DNA of 6,628 nt from assembly GCA_025924295.1 (NCBI GenBank), contig JAICEG010000298.1, forward strand, positions 1 through 6,628, given 5' to 3'. This DNA is from Vicinamibacteria bacterium (lineage in GTDB: Bacteria > Acidobacteriota > Vicinamibacteria > Vicinamibacterales > UBA2999). The translations under genes and the position numbers were made by a program. Of this stretch, positions 1 through 6,227 are shown in pieces. The notes under the pieces are model-generated. The model saw nothing but the letters and a program-made list of their open reading frames with translations, was not told the DNA's origin and searched no databases. Within the stretch, counting starts at the first letter, position 1, and every line of letters starts with the position of its first letter.

Positions 1-35
1 GGCGAGCCCGCGCAGGGGCGGGACCACACTGCACC

Positions 36-1466
36 GTGACCCCGGAACAATTCGCGCGCCTCAAGATCGTGTTCCAGGAAGCACTCGATCAGCCGACCGC
101 GGTGCGTCGCGCCTGGCTGCGCGAGGAGTGTGGCGGCGATACCGCGCTGCTGCGCGAAGCCGAGTCGCTGCTCAATACCTTCGACACCGCCGGCGACTTC
201 CTGGAAAACCCGGCGCAAGTCGATCCCGACGATCTCGACACGCTGCTCCCCGGCACGTGCATCGGGCCCTACGAAATCCGGGAGGAGATCGGGCGCGGGG
301 GGATGGGTGTCGTCTACCTCGCGGAAGACATGCGGCTGAACCGGCGCGTCGCGCTCAAGGCGCTGCCCTCGGCCGTGGCCATGCAGCCCGAGCTGCGAGA
401 GCGCCTGCGGCGTGAGGCACGCGCGGCAGCGACCATCTCTCATCCCGCTGTCGCCGTCGTATATGCGCTGGAAGAGCACGGCGATCAGCTGTTCATGGCG
501 TCCGAGTATGTCGAGGGAGACACGCTGCGGGCCGTGATCGCGCAGGGTCCGCTCGACCCTGCTCGCGCGCGCACCATCGCGACCGACATCGCAGCTGCAC
601 TGGCCGCCGCGCACGATGCCGGGGTGATCCACCGCGATCTGAAACCGGAGAACGTATTGATCCGCTCCGATGGAAGCGTGAAGGTCGTGGACTTCGGGAT
701 CGCACATGTCGAAGGGCCCGATGCGTCGCGGCTCACGCGAACGGGCTTCGCGCTGGGCACCCCGGCCTACATGGCCCCGGAGCAACTACTGGGCGGGACG
801 ATCGATCCGCGCGCCGACGTCTATGCGTGGGGCGTCGTGCTCAGCGAAATGCTGTCGGGACACCATCCATTGGCTCGACCCGCCACGAACGAGCGCGTCA
901 ACCGGCCCGAAGGTGTCCTGACGACGCTGATCAATCGAAGCCTGCTGACGGATCCGTCCGGACGTCCGAGCGCGCGCGAACTCGTACAGGCGCTGGGACA
1001 GCCATCGACGCCCGAGCCCTCGAGTCCGGTAGTATCACGGGACCAGCCCCCGCCACGGTGGTGGTGGGAGTTCCATCAGGGCACGACTGCCCTGATCTAC
1101 TGGGTGATGGTCATCCCCGCGTGGTACGCGCGCGGACTCATTGGCGGAACGTGGGGACGCGTGTTTTTCATCACGATACTGGCCTCAGTGATCGTCGCCG
1201 CGAACCTGCGCCTGCACCTGTGGTTCACATCGCGCTTCTACGAGAGCGAGCTCACGTCGGTCCACAACCAGTCTGGCCGTTGGATCAGGGTCGCCGACTG
1301 GATATTCGCAGCGGCACTCCTGGCAGGAGGCCTGCTCATTGCCGACGAGAGCTCACCGCTCACGATCGTCCTGCCGTCGGTTGCGGTGGGGGCCGTCGTC
1401 GCGTTTCTGTTGATCGAGCCGGTGACGGCGCGTGCGGCGTTTGGAACGTCAAGACCCCAAGGGTGA
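36..1466 (+). CDS. Membrane-anchored serine/threonine protein kinase, acidobacterial type
   Basis: A Hanks-type kinase that transfers phosphate from ATP to Ser/Thr of unknown protein targets; the catalytic domain is expected in the cytoplasm. Residues 1-60 form a helical pre-kinase module (TPEQFARLK, then an LLREAESLL segment), common ahead of acidobacterial kinases. The kinase domain spans about 79-320: Gly loop GRGGMG (86-91), VALK lysine K108, catalytic loop HRDLKPEN (199-206, D201), DFG (219-221), GTPAYMAPEQ (241-250) and DVYAWG (261-266). All catalytic residues are present, so it should be active. After a Pro/Ser linker (322-340) comes RWWWEFHQ (341-348), then about four hydrophobic segments (near 350-366, 374-393, 420-436 and 441-461), making a membrane domain with no sensor fold I recognise. 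The start is GTG; only a weak purine-rich stretch lies upstream, but the family-typical N-terminus begins here. The last residues (TSRPQG) and the TGA stop lie in a repeat-like sequence. The target is unknown. Confidence 0.93.
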   Translation: MTPEQFARLKIVFQEALDQPTAVRRAWLREECGGDTALLREAESLLNTFDTAGDFLENPAQVDPDDLDTLLPGTCIGPYEIREEIGRGGMGVVYLAEDMRLNRRVALKALPSAVAMQPELRERLRREARAAATISHPAVAVVYALEEHGDQLFMASEYVEGDTLRAVIAQGPLDPARARTIATDIAAALAAAHDAGVIHRDLKPENVLIRSDGSVKVVDFGIAHVEGPDASRLTRTGFALGTPAYMAPEQLLGGTIDPRADVYAWGVVLSEMLSGHHPLARPATNERVNRPEGVLTTLINRSLLTDPSGRPSARELVQALGQPSTPEPSSPVVSRDQPPPRWWWEFHQGTTALIYWVMVIPAWYARGLIGGTWGRVFFITILASVIVAANLRLHLWFTSRFYESELTSVHNQSGRWIRVADWIFAAALLAGGLLIADESSPLTIVLPSVAVGAVVAFLLIEPVTARAAFGTSRPQG

Positions 1467-1472
1467 TTTCAC
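1451..1472. repeat. Half-copy of the intergenic palindrome, overlapping the kinase stop
   Basis: This 22-bp stretch begins AAGACCCC and ends ATTTCAC. It matches the left end of the 50-bp palindrome at 3253-3302 (with its AA prefix at 3251-3252) at about 19 positions, with three mismatches and one missing T. It contains the kinase stop codon (TGA, 1464-1466) and codes for the final residues. No matching right arm follows, so it is either a decayed or solo half-element, or a chance resemblance. The match was made by eye. Confidence 0.5.
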
Positions 1473-1489
1473 GCTAGGCTACTGGCCTC

Positions 1490-1493
1490 AGGA
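1490..1493 (+). promoter_or_regulatory. Ribosome binding site deciding the start of the first PQQ dehydrogenase
   Basis: AGGA lies five bases before the ATG at 1499 but overlaps the upstream in-frame ATG at 1493. Only the ATG at 1499 has workable Shine-Dalgarno spacing, so it is preferred. The difference is two residues at the front of the signal peptide. Confidence 0.5.
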
Positions 1494-1498
1494 TGAAC

Positions 1499-3250
1499 AT
1501 GACGCACATTCGCCCGGCGCTCGTCCTCGTCTTCGTTGCGATCCTGTCGATGACCGTCGTCGCGCAGAACCAACGCGCGCCATTCCAGCCGGTCACCGAC
1601 GCCATGCTGCAGAAGCCGGACCCTGCCCACTGGCTCATGTGGCGACGCACGCTCGACAGCTGGGGATACAGCCCGCTCGATCAGGTGAACCGATCGAACG
1701 TGAACCAGCTGCGTATGGTGTGGTCGCGCGGGATGGGGTCGGGCAACGTGCAGGAGGCCACGCCGCTCGTCTACAACGGCGTCATGTACGTGCCGAATCC
1801 CAACGACTACATCGCCGCGCTCGAGGCGGCCACGGGCCGGCTGCTCTGGGAGTACCGGCGCTCGCTACCCGCCGACCTCGGCAAGTACCTGCCGTTCGTC
1901 TCGATCAACCGCAACCTCGCGATCCACGGCACCACGATCATCGACACGAGCGCCGACGACTTCATCTACGCACTCGACGCGCAGACGGGCAAGCTGGCGT
2001 GGGAGGCGAAGGTCCTCGACTACCAGAAGGGCGCGCAACAGAGCTCCGGTCCGATCATCGCCAACGGGAAGGTGATCTCAGGACGCGGGTGCGAACCCGA
2101 GGGTGGCCCTGACGCGTGCGTGATCACCGCGCATGACGCGCGAACGGGCAAGGAGCTGTGGCGAACTCGCACGATCCCGGCTCCGGGTGAGCCAGGTGAT
2201 GAAACCTGGGGTGGTGTGCCGTTCGAGCGCCGCTATCACGTCGGCACGTGGATGGTGCCGAGCTACGACCCGGAGCTCAATCTGATCTACATCGGCACGT
2301 CCGTCAGCTCGCCGGCGCCCAAGTTCCTACTCGGTGGCGCCGACAAGAAACACCTGTACCACAACTCGACGCTCGCGCTGAATGCCGACACTGGCAAGAT
2401 CGTCTGGTACTACCAGCACCTCGTCGATCACTGGGATCTGGATCACCCTTTCGAGCGGCTCGTCGTCGATACGGTTGTCGCGCCGAATCCGAAAGAGGTG
2501 ACCTGGATCAATCCGCGTCTCAAGCCCGGTGAGAAACGGAAAGTGCTGACTGGCATTCCCGGCAAGACCGGCATCGTCTACACGCTGGATCGTCAGACCG
2601 GCGAGTTCCTGTGGGCGCGGCCGACGATAACCCAGAACGTCGTGTCGAAGATCGATGGCGCAACCGGCGAAGTCACCGTCAACCCGGAGACGATCTACAA
2701 GGCACAAGGTGACGAGCGACTGATCTGTCCAAGTCTCAACGGCGGGAAGAACTGGCCGGCGGGCTCCTACAACCCGATGACCAACACGATGTACATGCCG
2801 CTGCAGAACATGTGCATGACGACAGTCGTGGTCACGGACAAGCAGGATGTGGACGGACCGTTGTACGGCATCAACACGAAGGTGCGGCTGCCCGATGGGA
2901 TGGACAAGGTCGGCGTGGTCCACGCGATCTCGGCCGAGACTGGCCAGACGGTGTGGAAGCACGAGCAACGCGCCGGCACGCTGTCTCTCATTGCGACAGC
3001 CGGCGGCCTCGTGTTCGTTGGCGATGCCGAGGGCTTCTTCCGCGCCCTGGACGACAAGACCGGCAAGGTGCTGTGGGAGGTCAACCTCGGTACCTCGGTG
3101 AGCGGATATCCGATCACGTTTGCCGTCGGCGGCAAGCAGTACGTTGCCGTGAGCACGGGGCCATCACTCGTGGCCGGCAGCGTGATGACGCTGACGCCCG
3201 AGTTGAAGCCTGGCGCCGGCAGCCAGATGTTCGTGTTCGCGCTGCCATAA
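1499..3250 (+). CDS. Exported PQQ-dependent (quinoprotein) dehydrogenase, paralog 1
   Basis: Probably a periplasmic alcohol-type dehydrogenase of the PQQ eight-bladed propeller superfamily. Residue numbers count from the alternative ATG at 1493 (585 aa). A Sec signal peptide ends near VVA|QNQ (24/25). Blade motifs of the A.D..TGK..W type recur (LDAQTGKLAW, LNADTGKIVW, LDDKTGKVLW). By eye alignment to methanol/ethanol dehydrogenases, E88, R140, stacking W253, catalytic D315 in WDLD, K358 and GGKNWPAGSYNP (417-428) match PQQ-site positions. D317, two after the catalytic Asp, is the residue associated with lanthanide-dependent enzymes. E201 in a C-x8-C loop (C200, C209) probably fills the metal-ligand Glu position. 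The usual Asn ligand is replaced (S273 before PAP), and the adjacent-cysteine pair of classical enzymes is absent (VSINRNLA, 136-143). There is no CxxCH haem site, so a separate acceptor is needed. It has a similar paralog directly downstream. The substrate is unknown, and a glucose- or other polyol-type enzyme is possible. Confidence 0.9.
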   Translation: MTHIRPALVLVFVAILSMTVVAQNQRAPFQPVTDAMLQKPDPAHWLMWRRTLDSWGYSPLDQVNRSNVNQLRMVWSRGMGSGNVQEATPLVYNGVMYVPNPNDYIAALEAATGRLLWEYRRSLPADLGKYLPFVSINRNLAIHGTTIIDTSADDFIYALDAQTGKLAWEAKVLDYQKGAQQSSGPIIANGKVISGRGCEPEGGPDACVITAHDARTGKELWRTRTIPAPGEPGDETWGGVPFERRYHVGTWMVPSYDPELNLIYIGTSVSSPAPKFLLGGADKKHLYHNSTLALNADTGKIVWYYQHLVDHWDLDHPFERLVVDTVVAPNPKEVTWINPRLKPGEKRKVLTGIPGKTGIVYTLDRQTGEFLWARPTITQNVVSKIDGATGEVTVNPETIYKAQGDERLICPSLNGGKNWPAGSYNPMTNTMYMPLQNMCMTTVVVTDKQDVDGPLYGINTKVRLPDGMDKVGVVHAISAETGQTVWKHEQRAGTLSLIATAGGLVFVGDAEGFFRALDDKTGKVLWEVNLGTSVSGYPITFAVGGKQYVAVSTGPSLVAGSVMTLTPELKPGAGSQMFVFALP

Positions 3251-3252
3251 AA

Positions 3253-3302
3253 GACCCCGGGGGTAATTTTCACTGCTCGCGAAGAAAATCACCCCCGGGG
3301 TC
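3253..3302. repeat. 50-bp near-perfect inverted repeat between the two dehydrogenase genes
   Basis: Two 19-base arms (3253-3271 and 3284-3302) pair with a single mismatch around a 12-base loop. Each arm contains CCCCGGGG, which is itself palindromic, next to an A/T-rich tract (ATTTTC / GAAAAT). It starts two bases after the TAA of the upstream gene. It could fold into a strong RNA hairpin that attenuates or protects the transcript between the paralogs. There is no T-run after it on the plus strand, so it is not a classical intrinsic terminator in that direction; on the minus strand the hairpin is followed by TTTT. A related half-copy sits at 1451-1472. This suggests a small dispersed palindromic element. 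Confidence 0.85.
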
Positions 3303-3327
3303 ATTACACGCGATAGACTCAGCGACC

Positions 3328-3333
3328 GAGGGA
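3328..3333 (+). promoter_or_regulatory. Ribosome binding site of the second PQQ dehydrogenase
   Basis: GAGGGA lies five bases before the ATG at 3339. This is a good Shine-Dalgarno match and supports that start. Independent translation initiation here fits a gene separated from its paralog by a stable hairpin. Confidence 0.7.
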
Positions 3334-3338
3334 TCGCC

Positions 3339-5099
3339 ATGAAGCGTTTCTATGTCCTGTTCCTTTTCGTTCTTACGCTGACCGCGGGCCTGACCGTCAT
3401 CGCGCAGAACCAGGCTCCAGCACCGGCGGCGCCTGCTGCGACCGCCCCGTTCACGCCCGTGACCGACGAGATGCTCTGGAAGCCCAGTCCAAACGACTGG
3501 CTCACATGGCGGCGCACGCTCGACAGCTGGGGCTACAGCCCGCTCAACGAGATCAATCGCAACAACGTATCGCGCCTCAAGATGGTGTGGACGCGCGGCA
3601 TCGGCAGCGGCCGCACGCAGGAGGCGACGCCGCTGGTCTACAACGGGACGATGTACATCCCGAACCCGGGCGACCTGATCATGGCGATGGACGCGCGGAC
3701 GGGCGATCTCAAGTGGGAGTACAAGCGGAAGTATCCCGAGGGCGTGAACGGCGGCACCAACCGCAACATGGCGATGTGGGGCACGACGCTGATCGACGCA
3801 GGCGCTGACAACACCGTCTACGCCGTCGACGCGCGCACCGGCAATCTGGTCTGGGACACGCAGGTGCTCAAGGTGGGCCTGCCGGCCAACGCCAGCTCCG
3901 GGCCGATTATCGCCAACGGCAAGGTCATCACCGGCCGGCAGTGTCAGCCCGCTGCCACCAGTGAGTCGTGCATCGTCACCGCGCACGATGCGCAGACGGG
4001 CAAGGAGCTCTGGCGCACGCGCACGATTCCGCGGCCCGGCGAGCCGGGCGATGAGACCTGGGGCGGCGTGCCGATGGAACAGCGCTGGCACGTCGGGACC
4101 TGGATGGTCCCGAGCTACGATCCCGAGACCAACCTGATCTTCGTCGGCACCTCGGTCACCATCCCGGCGCCGAAGTTCACGCTCGGGGGAACCGACAAGC
4201 AGCACCTCTATCACAACTCGACGCTCGCGATTGATGCCGACACCGGCAAGATCGTCTGGTACTACCAGCACGTCATCGATCACTGGGACCTCGATCATCC
4301 GTTCGAGCGCCTGCTCGTCGAGACCGCGATCGCACCTGACGCGAAGGAAGTGACCTGGATCAATCCGAAGATCAAGCCGGGCGAAAAGCGCAAGGTCATC
4401 ACCGGCATCCCCGGCAAGACCGGCATCGTCTACACGCTCGACCGGCGGACCGGTGAGTTCCTGTGGGGCCGCCCGACGGTGATGCAGAACGTCGTGCAGT
4501 CGATCGACGGCGCGACCGGCAAGGTCACCGTGAACCCTGAAACGATCTTCACGGCCAAGGACCAGACCAAGTTGATCTGCCCGGGAAGCAACGGCGGCAA
4601 GAACTGGCCGGCAGGCGCCTACAGCCCGACGACCAACACGATGTACATGCCGATGCAGAACATGTGCATGAACGCGACGACGACAACCGATCAGCGCGAT
4701 CCGAAGCTGGTGTACGGGCTCCAGATGCCGGGCGTTATCGCGCCCGGTGCGACCAACGTCGGAACAGTGTGGGCCATCTCGGCGGAAACCGGGAAGGTCC
4801 TCTGGAAGCATGAGCAGCGAGCCGGCATGCTCTCGCTCGTCGCGACCGGCGGCGGACTCGTGTTCGGCGGCGACTCCAACGGCCGCTTCAAGGCGTTCGA
4901 CGACAAGAACGGCAAGGTGCTGTGGGAGATCAACCTGGGAGCGCCGGTGAGCGGCTTCCCGGTCGCGTTCGCCGCCGGTGGCAAGCAGTACGTGGCGGTC
5001 ACCACGGGACCGTCGCTCGTGGCGAATTCGACGGGACGAATGACGCCGGAACTGCAGCCGAGCACCGCCGCCAACGTGTTCGTGTTTGCGCTGCCATGA
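3339..5099 (+). CDS. Exported PQQ-dependent (quinoprotein) dehydrogenase, paralog 2
   Basis: A 586-residue paralog of the preceding gene, roughly two thirds identical by eye and co-linear throughout, so a tandem duplication is likely. A signal peptide (hydrophobic 5-20) ends near VIA|QNQ (22/23), followed by an Ala/Pro-rich stretch (26-37). The propeller motifs and PQQ-site positions are retained: E95 in TQEATPLV, R142, stacking W255, catalytic D317 and the extra D319 in WDLD, K360, and GGKNWPAGAYSP (419-430). Differences fall at the putative metal site: the C-x8-C loop (C202, C211) carries Q203 where paralog 1 has Glu, and I275 precedes PAP where classical enzymes have Asn. Adjacent cysteines and a CxxCH haem motif are both absent. 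The protein should be periplasmic. The substrate is unknown; the two copies may differ in metal, substrate or activity. Many synonymous differences from paralog 1 suggest the duplication is old. Confidence 0.9.
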   Translation: MKRFYVLFLFVLTLTAGLTVIAQNQAPAPAAPAATAPFTPVTDEMLWKPSPNDWLTWRRTLDSWGYSPLNEINRNNVSRLKMVWTRGIGSGRTQEATPLVYNGTMYIPNPGDLIMAMDARTGDLKWEYKRKYPEGVNGGTNRNMAMWGTTLIDAGADNTVYAVDARTGNLVWDTQVLKVGLPANASSGPIIANGKVITGRQCQPAATSESCIVTAHDAQTGKELWRTRTIPRPGEPGDETWGGVPMEQRWHVGTWMVPSYDPETNLIFVGTSVTIPAPKFTLGGTDKQHLYHNSTLAIDADTGKIVWYYQHVIDHWDLDHPFERLLVETAIAPDAKEVTWINPKIKPGEKRKVITGIPGKTGIVYTLDRRTGEFLWGRPTVMQNVVQSIDGATGKVTVNPETIFTAKDQTKLICPGSNGGKNWPAGAYSPTTNTMYMPMQNMCMNATTTTDQRDPKLVYGLQMPGVIAPGATNVGTVWAISAETGKVLWKHEQRAGMLSLVATGGGLVFGGDSNGRFKAFDDKNGKVLWEINLGAPVSGFPVAFAAGGKQYVAVTTGPSLVANSTGRMTPELQPSTAANVFVFALP

Positions 5100-5107
5100 C
5101 GCGTCTC

Positions 5108-5140
5108 GGCGGGTGCACAGAGCAGGACCCGCCCCACTAC
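5108..5140 (-). repeat. REP-like hairpin 1, GTAG head on the minus strand
   Basis: The arms are GGCGGGTGC (5108-5116) and GGACCCGCC (5125-5133), nine bases with one mismatch, around an eight-base loop. CTAC at 5137-5140 is GTAG on the minus strand, set off by three extra bases (CCA). The 26-base hairpin length equals that of the other three copies. It is the most diverged of the set. Confidence 0.7.
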
Positions 5141-5145
5141 GCTCT

Positions 5146-5175
5146 GTAGGCCGGGTCTTGCTTTTTAGACCCGGC
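5146..5175 (+). repeat. REP-like hairpin 2, GTAG head on the plus strand
   Basis: GTAG (5146-5149) is followed directly by perfect nine-base arms GCCGGGTCT (5150-5158) and AGACCCGGC (5167-5175) around the eight-base loop TGCTTTTT. A GTAG head plus hairpin is the known signature of REP elements recognised by RAYT (Y1-type) transposases. The arms are the same as in the hairpin at 6228-6253. Its head faces that of hairpin 1 across five bases (GCTCT). The T-run lies in the loop rather than after the stem, so intrinsic termination is not clearly supported. Confidence 0.8.
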
Positions 5176-5202
5176 GGGTCCACGAACCAGGACCCGCCCT
5201 AC
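5173..5202 (-). repeat. REP-like hairpin 3, GTAG head on the minus strand
   Basis: Perfect nine-base arms GGCGGGTCC (5173-5181) and GGACCCGCC (5190-5198) enclose the eight-base loop ACGAACCA, followed directly by CTAC (GTAG on the minus strand). It shares GGC (5173-5175) with hairpin 2, so the two form a fused inverted pair bounded by GTAG and CTAC, like a BIME. Its right end touches the ribosome binding site of the next gene. Confidence 0.8.
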
Positions 5203-5210
5203 GGGAGGTG
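5203..5210 (+). promoter_or_regulatory. Ribosome binding site of the alpha/beta hydrolase
   Basis: GGGAGGTG ends five bases before the ATG at 5216, a strong Shine-Dalgarno match that fixes the start. It begins immediately after the CTAC of REP hairpin 3, so a hairpin would form directly upstream of the ribosome landing site. Confidence 0.75.
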
Positions 5211-5215
5211 CTCAC

Positions 5216-6217
5216 ATGCGTACCGTGATCGCCGCGCTCGGCTTGTGTGCAGTCCTCGCGAACCCCGCGGCAACCGCGGCGCAGGAGCCGCCTCCCGCAC
5301 CGCCGGTTGACTGGGGCCCGATGAGCATCAATCTCGAGGACGTCCCCTATCCCCACCCCGTCAACTACTTCTCGTTCACCCTCGAAGGCCAGGACGTTCG
5401 AATGGCGTACATGGACGCCGCGCCGAGCGCGACGCCGAACGGGAAGAGCGTGGTCCTGCTCCACGGGATGAACTTCTTCGGCGAGGCCTGGACCGAGACC
5501 ATCGCCATCCTCCGCAAGGAGGGCTATCGCGTCGTCGTACCCGACCAAATCGGGTACGGGAGATCCTCGAAGCCGATCCTGCACTACTCGATCAGCACCC
5601 ACTCGTCGAACACGAAGCGGCTCCTCGATCATCTCGGCATCACGACGACCGATATCGTCACCCACTCGATGGGTGGAATGGTCGCGAGCCGCTTCGCCTC
5701 GTCGTACCCGCAGACGGTGGCCAATCTCGCGATGATCAACCAGATCGGTCTCACCGACGCCCGTGATGCGCGGCCGTGGCGTGAGACGTCGGAGGTGTAC
5801 AAGGCGGCGCTCGCGCGCGACTACGGCGAAATCGTCAAGGGCATGCGCGCGTACTACGTCACGTGGAAGCCCGATTACATGAAGTACGTGAAGATTCACT
5901 ATGGATGGACCAGGAGCGGCGACTGGCCGCGCATGGCGATGGTGCGCGCCCTGCAACAACAGGCCATCTATGCGGACCCGGTGGCCTCCGACTGGCCGCG
6001 AATCAAGGCGCGCACGCTCGTGATTGGCGGTGAAAAGGATGGCCCGGACTACCCGGGAGGCGCCAGACGCGTGGCCGCGTCGGTTCAACGCGGGCAGGTG
6101 TACATCATTCCGAACGTCGGTCACAACCCGCAGTTCGAAGCACCTGATCTGTTGTATCCACCGCTGCTCAAGTTCTTGCGAGGGGAAGACGTCGGGGCGG
6201 GGTCCGGCACGCGGTAG
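5216..6217 (+). CDS. Exported alpha/beta-fold hydrolase
   Basis: A 333-residue serine hydrolase of the alpha/beta fold, similar in layout to esterases and epoxide-hydrolase-like proteins. A Sec signal peptide (hydrophobic 4-15) with likely cleavage at ATAA|QE (22/23) predicts export; the single Cys at 11 is not in a proper lipobox. In the mature part, LLHG (81-84) is the oxyanion-hole HG motif, VVPDQIGYGRS (107-117) follows strand 4, and the nucleophile elbow is THSMGG (149-154) with S151. The likely acid is D275 in GGEKDGPD, and H303 in NVGHNPQFE completes the triad. The first elbow position is Thr instead of the usual Gly. A cap region lies between about 180 and 258. It is co-directional with the dehydrogenases but separated from them by REP hairpins, so operon membership is uncertain. 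The substrate cannot be told; a Ser nucleophile argues against true epoxide hydrolase or haloalkane dehalogenase, which use Asp. Confidence 0.9.
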   Translation: MRTVIAALGLCAVLANPAATAAQEPPPAPPVDWGPMSINLEDVPYPHPVNYFSFTLEGQDVRMAYMDAAPSATPNGKSVVLLHGMNFFGEAWTETIAILRKEGYRVVVPDQIGYGRSSKPILHYSISTHSSNTKRLLDHLGITTTDIVTHSMGGMVASRFASSYPQTVANLAMINQIGLTDARDARPWRETSEVYKAALARDYGEIVKGMRAYYVTWKPDYMKYVKIHYGWTRSGDWPRMAMVRALQQQAIYADPVASDWPRIKARTLVIGGEKDGPDYPGGARRVAASVQRGQVYIIPNVGHNPQFEAPDLLYPPLLKFLRGEDVGAGSGTR

Positions 6218-6227
6218 ATCGGCGGAT

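Noticed and set aside
1..35. End of an upstream gene or a REP copy before the kinase
   Set aside because: The stretch is too short to identify a frame, and its GGGCGGGACC segment has no partner arm or GTAG head.
827..1477. A 216-codon plus-strand frame inside the kinase gene
   Set aside because: It overlaps the kinase in another frame, is low-complexity and Arg-rich, and shows no motif; the kinase frame carries all the catalytic residues.
2380..2460. Recent gene conversion between the paralogs (matches 4230-4310 closely)
   Set aside because: The two segments still differ at several synonymous positions, and the region encodes the catalytic WDLD segment, so purifying selection is enough to explain the similarity.
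2327..2968. A minus-strand frame of 213 codons within the first dehydrogenase
   Set aside because: It is the shadow of a well-supported gene and has no recognisable protein features.
5150..5175. Rho-independent terminator after the second dehydrogenase
   Set aside because: The T-run is in the hairpin loop and no T-tract follows the stem. The GTAG head and sister copies explain it better as a REP element, though it could still affect transcript ends.
3270..5183. A 637-codon open frame on the minus strand, antisense to the second dehydrogenase
   Set aside because: Its translation is rich in Arg, His, Val and Asp with no domain motif. It mirrors a clearly real plus-strand gene with a signal peptide and propeller motifs. 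Long antisense frames are expected in GC-rich codon usage.
5216..5281. Lipoprotein signal on the alpha/beta hydrolase
   Set aside because: The residues before Cys11 are Leu-Gly-Leu; a lipobox needs a small residue directly before the Cys. A standard Sec signal with an AxA-type cleavage site fits better.
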